Shown here: piece after piece, positions 45,539 through 56,320 of the stretch
Layout of the letters: the number at the start of each line of letters is the position of its first letter
How positions within the stretch are numbered: position 1 is the first letter of the stretch
Source: Triglochin maritima
Lineage: Eukaryota; Streptophyta; Magnoliopsida; Alismatales; Juncaginaceae
Direction: 5' to 3'
DNA: 64,000 nt
Assembly (NCBI GenBank): GCA_963682175.1
Contig: OY821779.1
Span: forward strand, 2,988,501-3,052,500
The notes under the pieces: generated by a model
What the model saw: only the letters and a program-made list of their open reading frames with translations
The model's database searches: none
Told to the model about the DNA's origin: nothing
Translations under genes and position numbers: made by a program

Positions 45539-48252
45539 TCAAGGAGGAACTCCCTCGTAATGCAAATTCATGTCCCAGTCATCGAAATCGTGATCCCCCG
45601 GTTTGGGTGCTGCAGGGTGTAACGGGGGTAGAGCCTTCTTCCTGTTGATTTTCTTAACGTTACTTTTAATTATTTTCTCAGACAAAGAAATCCGTCGTTT
45701 GCTCGGCGGTCTGCCTTTCCGTATTGTCTTATCCGGATTGAGAACGGATGTACCAGCGAACACAGGATCAGGTCGTTGCATACGTTCCTTAAGCAACTCA
45801 AGTGCCTCTACCGCCTGAAGATATCTGTCGTTTGAGTCGAAAGCGGCCTCGGCGATCCAAAGCGCACGACCCATTATGTCGTCGTGGCGACGAAGCGCAT
45901 CGTTCCCCGTTATGCCGCTTTGAAGAGGAAACTTGACTCCATAGCTCCTTCGGATATCCTTCCTCCATCGGTGGACGATGTAAGACTCGGGGAGCAACGC
46001 GTTTGGACGTATTCGGGCAATAACAACATAAACGTGACAACATAGGATACCGACGTGATAAAACATCCTGCAATCGCATACCCACTTCTCATCGATAATT
46101 TGCACTGTGAACCGTTTCGACAATGGGAGGATATGTGTCAATACATGTTCGGTCACGTTGAAGTGCAATGTGTCGTCCTCGTTGAACTCATCCTTGATGT
46201 CGCAGTACATCATCTTCCCAATTTCTAACTGCACCTTCTTGAAGACACCCACCGTATACAACTCGCTCAATTGCCTCTCGAATGGATATTTCGAAATCAA
46301 TTGCGGAGCCTTATGCTGACAATCGAAATCAGACTGAGCTTCCTTCTCATACTTGTGGCGTAGTGCGAGTTCGTATTGTTGAACGAACTGCTTAAGTGTC
46401 GTCCTTGATGTGAGGTACTTATCGAAGAAGGCGTTCATACCCTCACTTCTCTGGGTTGATGCCATTCCGGCGGAAAAACAATCCCGCGAAAATGCAGGTA
46501 CCCAGTGCTCTCGAATTGCATAAATGGATCGGAGCCAATTATTGTCGTGCAACTCGAAATCATCTAGAAATCCCTGCCAATTCCGCTCGAATTCTGCCGG
46601 AGTCTTGGAATCGAATACACAGTTGTTGAGGTCAAACAACGTATGCTCCCGGTACTTCTTGGGCAGCTTCACAGGGGCCTTATTCATTATGTGCCATATA
46701 CAAAATCTGTGCCGCGCTTCAGGGAACACAGTCCTCACAGCCGAAGCTATGGCGCCACATTGGTCTGTTTTGATCGCCGGGGGGCTTTTATCTGCACACA
46801 ACGCGATCAAGATAAAAACATATGTTAATCCGGACAGAAATAATGTAAACCGGACAGACGTCAAGGGTAAACCGGACGAGCAAAAGACGTAAACCGGACA
46901 GACGTAAGGGATAAACCGGACGAGCAAAAGACGTAAACCGGACAGGCGTCAAGGGTAAACCGGACAGACGTAAGGGATAAACCGGACGCGCAAAAAACGT
47001 AAACCGGACAGACGTAAGGGATAAACCGGACGAGCAAAATACGTAAACTGGACAGACGTAAGGGATAAAACGGACGAGCAAAAGACGTAAACCGGACAGA
47101 CGTAAGGGATAAACAGGACGAGCAAAAGACGTAAACAGGACAGACGTAAGGGATAAACCGGACGAGCAAAATACGTAAACCGGACAGACGTAAAGGATAA
47201 ACCGGACGAGCAAAAGACGTAAAACGGACAGACGTAAGGGAGTAACCGGACAGGCACACAACGTAAAATGGACAAAGCGGGACAAAATAAAACACGTACC
47301 GTTCATGCACGTCAACCATGTTTGGAACAACCAAATGTAATTTTGTGTCGTCTCGGAAGAGAGGAGTGCGCAACCGAGTAGGACGGACTGGTAGTGGTGA
47401 TTTACCCCCACAAATGGGGCAAAAGGCATGTCATACTTGTTTGTTATGTATGTTGTGTCGAAACATATTGCATCTCCAAAGTAAGAGTAAGCAGCTCGAG
47501 AACGACTGTCGGCCCAGAACACATTTCGTAGTCTGCCTTCGTCGTCCATATCCATTACGTAAAAGAAGCGGGAATCATTCTTCTGCATCCTGATGAAATA
47601 ATCTTGGATAGCTTGCGCATCTCCTGGTCCCATTTTGAGGTTTCTAACCTCGTTCACAACATTCCTGCGAAACATAATTTTTATGACAAAGCTAAATGCG
47701 TAACTTCAACCAGGTTAAGTGGAGAATAAATAACCTTAGGTCCCGCTCGTTGAAAGACAATTTATCGTGACCTCCAGCTTCGACCACAAAAGATTGCATG
47801 GTCTTGGCGGAAGATATACCGGCAGCATCATTGCACGAAATGCGTGCTCTGGCGGACTCCGGGACGGATCGTTTTTGTCGGAGGAAGCGCATCTGGTCTT
47901 CCGACAGCATGGCGTGATTATGTTCGAGATCTACGTAGTTAATTACGTAGCCTCTGGATGGATTACCGGAGACCCTAATCCGCACAGTGCATTCGACCCT
48001 ACCGGATAACCTATGTTTCGGTCTACCTTCACCTTGGTTTCCGGGAGCATTACCTTCCTTTGAGCAAGTAAGAGTGACCCGTATTACAACACCATGACCG
48101 TAATGAGATTGTCTTATCTTCACACCAAAACCACAGGAATCGGCGTATGAAACGTAAAATGCTTTGGCTTCTTCGAAGGAAGGAAAATTCATCATCACTT
48201 GAGGGACGTTGGAGGCATGAGCCGGCTGTGAGGACACATTTACGAGTGCCAT
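45539..48252 (-). CDS. MULE transposase with FAR1, MULE and SWIM domains, 711 aa, 3 exons
   Basis: Minus-strand exons 48252-47735, 47664-47300 and 46791-45539 join in phase with GT-AG introns. Residues about 15-125 form a FAR1-type DNA-binding domain (FPSFEEAKAFYVSYADSCGF ... DLEHNHAM). The catalytic MULE domain has the first Asp in ICFDTTYITNKY, the second in AIKTDQCGAI, and a candidate Glu in STQRSEGMNAFF. The SWIM zinc finger is CDCRMFYHVGILCCH. The C terminus carries a KGRPPSKRRIS basic motif. The second intron (46792-47299) consists almost wholly of CCGGACAGACGTAAGGG minisatellite; long open frames reading through it are artefacts. No frame disruption is seen, so the transposase may be functional. 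The start ATG at 48252 begins MALVNVSSQ; an upstream in-frame extension lacks a plausible ATG context. Confidence 0.9.
46819..47290. repeat. CCGGACAGACGTAAGGG minisatellite forming an intron of the MULE transposase
   Basis: Alternating units GTAAACCGGACAGACGTAAG and GGATAAACCGGACGAGCAAA repeat with a period of about 42-44 bp, roughly eleven times. On the transposase sense strand the core reads TGTCCGGTTTA, the same orientation as in the intron of the ULP1-like gene. Confidence 0.92.
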
Positions 48253-48454
48253 TACAGTACAACAAAAATGGAGGAAGGAGAGAAGAAGGAATGGTTCGTA
48301 GGATCGGAATAACCTAAACACTCATATTTGTATCTCCGTGACGCGCCAAACAATAAGAAAGAAGACGGAGGACGTGCTGATTTGAAAAGCATTAAATGCG
48401 ATGGTGGACGCATCGGGAAAATAAAACAACAGCAACAAAAAAACAGGAGTAAGT

Positions 48455-48555
48455 AGTTCGTCTGTCCGGAATAAGTGTTCCGTCTGTCCGGAATAAGTAT
48501 TCCAACTGTCCGGAATAAATAGTAACTGTGTCCGGAATAAGTTACGTGCTTGTCC
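48455..48555. repeat. Short TGTCCGGAATAAGT array upstream of the transposase
   Basis: About four units (CTGTCCGGAATAAGTGTTCC, CTGTCCGGAATAAGTATTCC, CTGTCCGGAATAAATAG and a TGTCCGGAATAAG end) lie 200-300 bases upstream of the transposase ATG, inside the MULE. Confidence 0.88.
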
Positions 48556-48879
48556 AGAAACTAAAGAAAATGAATGATGTGTGTGTCTGGAAAAAAATGA
48601 ATTTAATAAAGAGAAGGGAAGAAATAGGAGGACGAATGTTGAGTGTAGGAGGGGCAACATGATGAAAGAATGGAGTGATTTGAGACGCATTAATGAGGGA
48701 TGGCGAGGGATGGCGAAATTTGTACGAAACGAGGAATAAACTAAACAAAGAAATTGTTTCTGGGGAGAGAGCGAACTCAGCCGCGTCTGCTGACTGGGTT
48801 GCCCACATCAGCCATTCTGCTGACTGGGTTTGCAGCGTCCGTGACGCGAAGCGTTCAACAAACATTTCCCAAATTAAAT

Positions 48880-49592
48880 TACTAGGGAAGGATCCATATT
48901 GGCAACTTGTCAATGAACATAATGAACTTTTAACATTCAAATCTATAATCATCCCCAAAACTACCTTATTTTGATGATATCCTAGGAAACTGTTGTGCAA
49001 GTAGACGATCCGTAAAGTTACAATTGAATTTGGAAATCTTTAGAGAGAAGACTTATCTTATTTCAATATTGGTTCTATCTTACATGTGAACCACATAATC
49101 TTGTGATTTTCCACTCATCTCTATTCTTGAAATAACTACTTATTTCACATGAAATATATTACACATAGTCAATCAAGTAATAGTCAATTATGTTTTAAAC
49201 CCGTACATGCAATTCATCACTCACTTTTCTTGCTTATAAAATGAATACGAAGTTTTATAAGTGTTGAAATAACTGCTTGCATTTGTGCTTCCCCATTAGT
49301 CTTTTATAAATGTAATGATCCCATACATTTTGTAGAAGGATGGCGACAACATTCATTGTTCCGCTCTCCAAGTGAGAGGAGGAAATGATAATCTGGATTG
49401 CCATTTTTGGAACAAGAGAGTTGCAATTCAAACTTGAAGCAATCCCAACAAAGAGAGGTAAGTCTTTGTTCCTTTGTCATACTTTTGATTTTAAAACCAT
49501 AGCGGTCCTGGCACGTGTGCCAATACTTGTTCGTAGTTCGCTGACTCTGTCTTAGTACATCTTTCAGCTCACAAGAAGGGTTACAAACAACA
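48880..49592. other. Intergenic stretch, nothing recognised
   Basis: AT-rich sequence right of the MULE. A 112-codon minus-strand open frame (49304-49642) includes low-complexity MDMDMD and no recognisable domain. Confidence 0.45.
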
Positions 49593-50405
49593 TGCAAACA
49601 ATATAAATATGGGTATACATCAATATCCATATCCATATCCATTTACAAATTTGGATACATATGTAAATACGGATCATAAGCGGATACCAAAAATCTGTAT
49701 CCATATCTGTTTAACATGGATACGAATTCGGATATAAACCATCCGGATAAGGACGGATTCGAATACAACTCACTTATAAAAATGGATATCAATATTGTTA
49801 ACGAAGTATAATAGTACATTAAAAATCATACGTTAAAAAAACATAAATAGGGTTGTGCATCGGTCCATACCCTGACCGAACCAGACCCGGATGCTCTCCG
49901 GGGTCCGGACCGACCCGAATCTTGCACGGCCCTAAACATAAATATAATTTGTTAACAAAATAATAAAGATATTACTAAAGTCATCTTAAATATAAAAAAA
50001 TTGATTAGATGTATGCTTTGAGTTTATGGCTAACATGTAAATACAGGTTAGTCTTGTATTCTACAACATTTTCATAAACTAATATATTTATATAATTACG
50101 TGATATTTGTGTTACTGATACTGATCATATTTATAGTTATACTCATATCTATTTTTATTTTGTAATCCAGATCTGGATACAAATCATCTACAAATACAAG
50201 TCATATATCCATATCCATTTTCAAATCTGAATTCGGATACGGATCAGCTACAGATACAAAAACTCAAATCCATATAAATATAAAGTAGATACATATATTA
50301 AAATTTTGTATCTATATCCTTAAATTTTCGGATCGGATAGAAATACATGTATTAAAATTTGTATTCATATCCTTAAAATTTGGATTGGATACGAATACGG
50401 ACCGA
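49593..50405. repeat. Degenerate GGATAC/ATCCATATCC-rich region
   Basis: The two sides of this interval are rich in ATCCATATCCATATCC and GGATACGGATC-like motifs in both orientations. The right edge reads, on the minus strand, TAGGTGTAAAATGG, like a hAT-type end, and the left edge GGGTATACATCAATATCC. They could be the ends of an old hAT element, but no TSD was found. Confidence 0.4.
49848..49934. mobile_element. hAT-type MITE, 87 bp, 8-bp TSD
   Basis: The ends are TAGGGTTGTGC and GCACGGCCCTA, mirror images at 9 of 11 positions, and the direct repeat AACATAAA is on both sides (49840-49847 and 49935-49942). The interior is GC-rich, with GACCGAACCAGACCCGG and CCGGGGTCCGGACC. It is nested in the GGATAC-rich region. 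Confidence 0.8.
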
Positions 50406-50484
50406 GTAAACCATTTTACACCTATGCTCGCAAACATACAAACACCAGATAACGGGAAACAGGTCTACACTTGGTGGGTTATTC

Positions 50485-51283
50485 GGAAGGAAGCTGATAA
50501 ACAGACGTGCAGCGTCCATGACGCGCTACACGTTAGTACCCACTCAGCAAACACGTGGGCAAAATAACATTGAACTGACAAATTCTTTGAAATTTTCCCA
50601 TAAAGGAGAGTCACGGACGCGCTCCACGAGCTTGTCACGTTAGCAAACGTGGGAAATCTTCCCACAAAGGAGAATCATGATTTGTGGATTTATGATTCCC
50701 GATAAAAGAAAACTTCTGGATTTATGATTCCATTATGAACTGATTATGGAGACATTCTGGATACATTCTGGAATGATTATGTACACAATCTTTATGGACT
50801 CATTATGACACATTCTGGACTGATTCTGGACACATTCTGGACACATTATGAAATGATTTTGGACACATTCTTTATGGACTGATTCTGACACATTATGGAT
50901 TGATTGACACATTCTTGATACATTATGGATTGATTCTTGAAACATTCTGGACTGATTCTAGAAACATTATGTACACATTCTGGAAATATTTTGGATTGAT
51001 TCTGGAAACATTATGGACACATTTTGGAAACATTATGGAATGATTCTGGAAATATTATGAACATATTCTAGACACATTATGAAATGATTCTGGATACATT
51101 CTTTATGTATTGATTCTGGACACATTCTGGAAATACATTCTGGACACATTCTGGACACATTCGGGATAAGGAAGACGAAATATAAAAGTTTAGGGAGAAG
51201 GTAGAGTCGTAAAGGAATGATGGAAGAAAAAAATATTTAAATATGTATTTGGAATCGAATCGTCGCATAGATTATCACACACC
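50485..51283. mobile_element. Relic of a MULE related to the 40-49 kb element
   Basis: The left part GCTGATAAACAGACGTGCAGCG resembles one end of the element at 57315 (ATGATAAATAGACG on the minus strand), and the phrases GCGTCCATGACGCGC and AGTCACGGACGCGC match the ends of the big MULE. The right edge, read on the minus strand, GGTGTGTGATAATCTATGCGACG, resembles GGGTAGTGATACACGGACG. The centre is a CTGGACACATT minisatellite. No matching TSD was seen, so the boundaries are approximate. Confidence 0.5.
50735..51165. repeat. ATTCTGGACACATT minisatellite
   Basis: Roughly 35 loose units of 10-14 bp, such as ACATTCTGGACACATTATGG and TGATTCTGGAAACATTATGG. The core TTCTGGACA equals the TTCCGGACA core of the large MULE with C changed to T, and no CCGG remains. 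Confidence 0.85.
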
Positions 51284-51289
51284 GACGTC

Positions 51290-53216
51290 CAAGTCCATAT
51301 ATCATTTTCTCTTTGGAAGGACTGACGAGCTAGAATATTCCAAAACAGATCCAAACATACCAACATTTAGCAAAGGGAAAAAAACATAATGCGCTGGGAT
51401 ATCGCCACCAATCATAACCTGCATATTTACTAATCCCGTCTGTACAAAGACTGCTGATATGCATCTCTTCCCCAATCACATATATTACAGACATCTTTTT
51501 TTCAAAAATAAAAATAGAGCGGTTTATTTGTCATAGCTGCTTCAAGTTTGAAAAGGTTTGAACTCTACAGGAGCAACGTACATATTTGCTAATGAGTTTC
51601 TTATTGCTGATGCCTCTCAAAAGAAGTTTCTTATTACAAAAGAAGGGTAGCCTAACCATGAACAGAAATATGTTCCCACCTTGTCTAACATCATAAACAG
51701 GAAATTTCCAACACTGGAAGGAAAATAACCATGTTGATGTTTCTACAAACTATAATCCATCATTACATATACAAGTGGAAGTATGCTGTATGACCAACTT
51801 TCGTGAAAAAGAACTTGTGAAGTACTTAGCAAATACCAGATTCCAAAATTCAAGCACAACAAATATGAGTCGTTACCTGTGACTCTGTGAGTGAGCAAGA
51901 TATCATAAGTTCCCTACTCAATTTTCTCTACAAATTAAAACAAAAATATATACATACCATTACCATCAATACACACACCAAAACAAATTCAAAACAAAAG
52001 AGTGCAATTGTAGATAAATGAGGTTGAGGAAGTCACAATAAGAACCAAGAACTTATGTTCAGGACTTCTAACAATTGATCAACAATTTTATATCTGTAAC
52101 AAAATATGCTACCAGAACTATTTCTACTTTCTTACTTTTATGATGAATGATGCTCAAGGAACCACAAACTTTCCAAATAAATCTTGACTACAGTGAATGA
52201 TGCTCAAGTCACTCATTAGATCCTTGACTACGGTGCAAAATCACAGCCCCAAAATGCTCCTCCAAAGACTTATCTCAAGCCCTTATAAATCTTAGGATTG
52301 TAGGGTTGTGGTTTTGAAATGATAGAAGTATACAGAAATAGAGCTACCAAATGTAATAAATGATACATATAAAACTTTGAACACCATCAGGTTCATATGC
52401 ACATACAATCTTTAACAATTTGACAATTAAATTAATAAGTTTTAGAATTCAAATTACCAAAGTGATTCTTCACTATAGGTAAGAACATTAAATTGATGAT
52501 TTTTAAATTAATCTTGGCTAAGAGAGTAAGAAAGTTGAATCGATTTCGTGCAAAAAAAAGGGTCTTCAATCGATGAATTTTAAACTTCGAAGTACAAGAT
52601 TTAAGGTACTTAAGTTTGAAAGTTTTTTAGTAAACGGAGGTACTGAATTTTTAGAGTTTGATTCGAAGTAAAAGTTTTAAAGGTAGCGAAGTGATTGACA
52701 GGTGCAATCAAGAGCAGTGAAATATCCTAAGTTGTGAATAAGCAGGATATATATCATTAAGTTAGTTTTCTCCTCGACTAATCCACCAACCAAATGAAAT
52801 TCCACAATGAAAAATCACAAACCATGAACATAAATAAGCACACAATATCCTTTAAATATCAATCAAGCAAGCTACAGCGAAGCGAGCCGACAACGAAATC
52901 AATTTGCTTCAGGTCTGTTTTTTGTGCAAAACACAAAACTGAATTTAAAACTGTAATACAATGCGTACCTATCATATAATATTGCATCAGGTGTTGAAAT
53001 GGACATCAATTAATCCATCCAACCTTAAGTCATTTTCATGGACACAACGTAATTCTTCACAGGAACCACGGAATCGTAGCAATTAATATAGTATATAAAA
53101 TCCAAGGGTCGGATTCATCGACAAAAATAAACATAAGCCTAAACCCGAAAGAAAGAAAGAAATATTGGAATGATTGCTTAGCTTAGAGTGGTGGGATTGG
53201 GATTGGAATGATTGGA
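51290..53216. other. Intergenic stretch, 3' side of the rubredoxin gene
   Basis: AT-rich sequence with no recognised gene or mobile element. The last 100-200 bases are probably the 3' untranslated region of the rubredoxin-like gene on the minus strand. Confidence 0.45.
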
Positions 53217-53774
53217 TCATTGGAGGAAGTAACCGGAGAGGAAGAGACAGAAGAAGAGGAACAAACTGCCGTAAATAAGCACCGCCTTCTGGGCGGAGGT
53301 GAGAGTGTTGCCGCCGAGGCCGAACTGCTGGTTCTCGGCGAATCCGGCGATCTCGACGCTCTTGCTGACGAAAAAGGACTTGGCAGCGCCGCACGTGGGG
53401 CAGCGCCAGTCGTCGGGGAGCTTGTCGAAGTCGAATCCGGGAGGGATCGGATAGGAGGGGTCGCCGGCAACCGTCTCGTAGAGGTACCCGCAGGAGCGGC
53501 ACTCGTACACGCCGGTGTTCAGGACCGCGAACCTCTCCGACGGCCTCTGAAAATCCGCTTCTAGGTCTAGGTCTGGGTCTGGGTCGGTTTGGTTTGTTTC
53601 AGATTGGGGTTTGACGGAGGAGGAGACGCGGAGAAGAGTTGGGGGTTTGGGGTTATTGGAGAGGAGGAAGTGGGTGGGTTTTAGGAAGATTGGGGTTTCA
53701 CTTTGAGAGGTGGGAGGATGGTGGTGGAAGGTGAAGGTGAAGGGGAGGAGGAATCTTGCCGTTGCACTTGCCAT
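53217..53774 (-). CDS. Rubredoxin-like protein, plastid-targeted, membrane-anchored
   Basis: Single exon, 185 residues. The N-terminal 50 residues are rich in Ser, Thr and Pro with few acids (MASATARFLLPFTF), as in chloroplast transit peptides. The rubredoxin fold follows with four iron-binding cysteines in CRSCGYLYE (about residues 92-95) and CPTCGAAK (about 124-127), separated by the typical PPGFDFDKLPDDWRC segment. The C terminus has one hydrophobic span (about 163-183, VLIYGSLFLFFCLFLSGYF) that would anchor it in the thylakoid. Rubredoxins of this kind (RBD1 and relatives) support photosystem II assembly in algae and plants; which paralogue this is cannot be settled here. There is no PDZ domain, unlike ENH1. 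A fragment of its 5' region is duplicated about 350 bases upstream. Confidence 0.93.
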   Translation of the reverse strand: MASATARFLLPFTFTFHHHPPTSQSETPIFLKPTHFLLSNNPKPPTLLRVSSSVKPQSETNQTDPDPDLDLEADFQRPSERFAVLNTGVYECRSCGYLYETVAGDPSYPIPPGFDFDKLPDDWRCPTCGAAKSFFVSKSVEIAGFAENQQFGLGGNTLTSAQKAVLIYGSLFLFFCLFLSGYFLQ

Positions 53775-54120
53775 TCCTGTCTTGCGTCTTGTGTCTTGTG
53801 TCTTGTCTTGTTAGATAGAGGAAAGAGGAGGTGTCTTCTCCGACAGACGTGGATGGAGCTTTTGTTTCTCAACGGATAGATAAGGTGTGTGTGAGTATCA
53901 TGTCTCCACTTTTCTCTCAAAACAACTAATATTAAATACCGGATATATATACCTATATACGTATGTATGTATGTATCTATTTAATTTTGTTATACTCGTA
54001 TTTGTTCCATATCTGTTTATTAAATGGATACGAGGCGGTCGTTTTATAATAAGTATGACGAATATTATTTACTTTTTTTGTTTCGATTCAACATTTACAC
54101 ATATTGCTGCCATTCTTGTT

Positions 54121-54185
54121 AGAAGGTGAAGAGGAGGAGCCTTCATGTTGCACTCACCATTCTTGTCTTGTTAGATAGAGGAGTC
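54121..54185 (-). repeat. Duplicated fragment of the rubredoxin gene 5' end
   Basis: GAAGGTGAAGAGGAGGAG...TGTTGCACTCACCATTCTTG TCTTGTTAGATAGAGGA repeats, with few changes, the sequence spanning the start codon and leader of the rubredoxin gene (about 53725-53821). The start codon is kept (CAT on the plus strand) but the frame has no coding continuation. In the gene itself, GTCTTGTGTCTTG has expanded between the two halves. It is a broken local duplication. Confidence 0.75.
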
Positions 54186-54204
54186 TATACTAGAAGTAAT
54201 TAGT

Positions 54205-54213
54205 TTGGTGGTG

Positions 54214-54245
<32 letters not shown>

Positions 54246-54262
54246 GGTGGTGGTGGTGGTGG
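54205..54262. repeat. GTT/GGT trinucleotide microsatellite
   Basis: GTTGTTGTTGTT runs directly into about eleven GGT units. Likely polymorphic. Confidence 0.9.
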
Positions 54263-54670
54263 AATGGAAGAAGAGAAGAAGCATATGCTTCTTTTGGGTT
54301 GTTGTTCGACATGGTTGGACCTTTTGATTTTAATTGCAGGCCGAGTCATGGGACTATAGCGTTGGGTCAAGCTGCTAGTCTAAACTTAACCCATTGGGTT
54401 GAACGGGTCCGGTTTCAAGCCCAAAACCAATCAACAACTGCAGGTGTTAGGCTTACAGCTCAAACTCACGTGGCAACATGATTGATTAGTATCTTGCTTG
54501 TCGGCAAGTTCACAAATTCAACTCAGAATTTCATTCTAAGTTGCAAGTTGTAACTACAGGACTCCTTATTGTTGGGTTGGTTTTCCCCAAATAAGAATAT
54601 CAGTAAGACGGTAAATATTAGGTTTTGAACTTTAAAGGATAACTTTGAAAAAGCTAAGCTCATAAACTTA

Positions 54671-55158
54671 GGGGTTGTTAGTGGCGTGGAAAGTGACGGA
54701 AATTGATTTTCGGAGTTAATCGGAAAGTAAAGAAAACAGAATCCAGTGGAAAACAATTTTCTTTTTGACTGAATTTTGTTGTTTGTACATGTGTCGGAAA
54801 GTAATTTGGTGAATGAGGATTTTTGTTGTTTGCTCATACTTCTTATGTCCACTGCGACGGGTCGGTCGGGGGTCTCGCTCATACTTCTTACTTCTCGGAG
54901 TGAACGTAAATGGATTCGGTTATGAATTCGGTGGACCGAAATATGTTCGGTTGTCCGTTACAATCATTTCGGTGGACCGAATGTTTGACGGTCGACCGAA
55001 AAAATTCGGTTTCCGTGGTTTTCCGACCTCAAAGTGACGGAAAACTCAAAGAAAATTTTATACATACCACAGAATCCGACGGAATTCATGTCTCCGTGCA
55101 CAAACAACCTCCTTTCCGGAGTCAACCAGAATCCAAATTTCATTTCCCACAAACCCCC
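54671..55158. mobile_element. Tourist/Harbinger-like MITE (488 bp), probable TSD TTA
   Basis: The left end GGGGTTGTTAGTGGCGTGGAAA and the right end on the opposite strand GGGGGTTTGTGGGAAATGAAA are similar, and TTA flanks both (54668-54670 and 55159-55161). These are the features of PIF/Harbinger MITEs. A cluster of TTCGGTGGACCGAA palindromes lies at 54931-54996. The ends are imperfect, so confidence is moderate. Confidence 0.5.
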
Positions 55159-55261
55159 TTAAGGTTGTTTGATAGTTTTCTCCTAATTAGTTACACCCAA
55201 AAAAGTATAAATGAAATAAAATACATATTAATATCAGCAAGTAAGATAATGAGCAAGGAAG

Positions 55262-55300
55262 ATTATTATTATTATTATTATTACGACGACGACGACGACG
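55262..55300. repeat. ATT/ACG compound microsatellite
   Basis: About seven ATT units are followed directly by six ACG units. The open frame across them (Tyr and Asp runs) is a composition artefact. Confidence 0.9.
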
Positions 55301-55329
55301 ATAAAAGGAATTCAATAACGGCTTTCAAA

Positions 55330-56167
55330 TGAGCTTGACGTCCAAACAGGTAGAGATTGCTAAATCCGGACTATGCTCGATCGATCATTCAGTGGAACCC
55401 TATGTTATTCCTTTTCTTTCTTGTGTTTGATGCTAACGAGACATCCATGTATGCTACATTCTACACATTTCATATGTATTTGTAACTAAAAACAACAATT
55501 AGATGGCTTCTTGCATGCTCTTCATATATATCTTCATGCATGTGAAGTTGTTAGGCAATTTCATCATCAAATTCTTCCCAGACCATTAAGTTTCTCCATC
55601 ATTCGTCATTTTCTTCTTAAATGCACGCACGCTTAGCTTGCTTCTCCAAGCATTTCAGGCAGTTCCAGCCTACCAGCCTACAAAACGTATATTCATTCAT
55701 CTTCGAATATTATATAATTATAAAATTAATTATAATAACACTCATGCACGTAACTTTTTAATATTATGTAGTATGCACCATATAAAACAGCGTATGAAAA
55801 AAAATGGAGTTTTATAGTATATGGAGTTTGATAATTCATGATCAACTAATACTATTCTCATTCCTGATCATGAGAATGACAATAAATATTTACCAAAAAT
55901 GGATTTTCAGTCAGCATGAAAAAATATCTGTATTTTTTTGTTAAACGGGAAAAAACGTTCAAAAAACACGGCCCCTGCATATAATGAGTGTGACACTTGT
56001 ACGTGCGTACACATCAAATTTTCTAAAAAAACATTTAAAATGAGTTTGGACGGTTAAATGTGACACATTATCCAGTTAGGCAGTTACATGCAACGATGGA
56101 TTATTGACCATTCTATATATAATATTAAAAGTTACGTGCATGGGTGGAATTCATTGGCCGTCTTTCT
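55330..56167. other. Intergenic stretch upstream of the DMP gene
   Basis: AT-rich sequence without a recognised gene. A phrase AACACTCATGCAC occurs at about 55737 and again at about 56178 in the DMP leader. Confidence 0.4.
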
Positions 56168-56178
56168 CTATTTATAAC
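56168..56178 (+). promoter_or_regulatory. Possible TATA box of the DMP gene
   Basis: CTATTTATAAC lies about 150 bases upstream of the DMP start codon, a normal distance for a leader of roughly 110-120 bases. Placement is by position and motif only. Confidence 0.45.
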
Positions 56179-56320
56179 AACACTCATGCACAACCAAACC
56201 TCAGATTACATGCAATTGATTTTTCTTTGAGAAACGACAATAAAGATAAGAGTGAAATTATTTTAGCGTGTTGTGATTCGAGATCCTTGAAGGTGACCAG
56301 TTGAACTAACTCTATCTATT

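Larger units (their letters stand above)
40070..48870. mobile_element. Mutator-like element (8.8 kb) with transposase and ULP1-type gene
   Basis: AAATTAAAT occurs on both sides (40061-40069 and 48871-48879), a 9-bp TSD as expected of Mutator-like elements. The left end GAGTAGTTATATACGGACGC matches the left end of the small relative at 57315 (GGGTAGTGATACACGGACGC) at 17 of 20 positions. The right end is more diverged but carries GCGTCACGGACGC, also found near the left end. The two genes converge: a ULP1-like gene on + (40566-44224, broken) and the transposase on - (45539-48252). This cargo is typical of the plant MULE group called Kaonashi. Minisatellites based on TGTCCGGAATAAGT fill the introns and the space between the genes. 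Confidence 0.85.

Noticed and set aside
45539..46927. 462-codon frame as a complete transposase
   Set aside because: Only its part from 46791 downward is the third exon; the N-terminal 45 codons are intronic repeat, and two upstream exons supply the FAR1 domain and first catalytic Asp.
46788..47675. 295-codon minus-strand frame with repeated LRLSGLRLLLVRF-type sequence
   Set aside because: It joins a true transposase exon to translation of the intronic minisatellite; the splice sites at 47300 and 46791 remove that part.
55254..55332. Frame with Tyr and Asp runs ending DDDDDK
   Set aside because: Translation of an ATT/ACG microsatellite in non-coding DNA.
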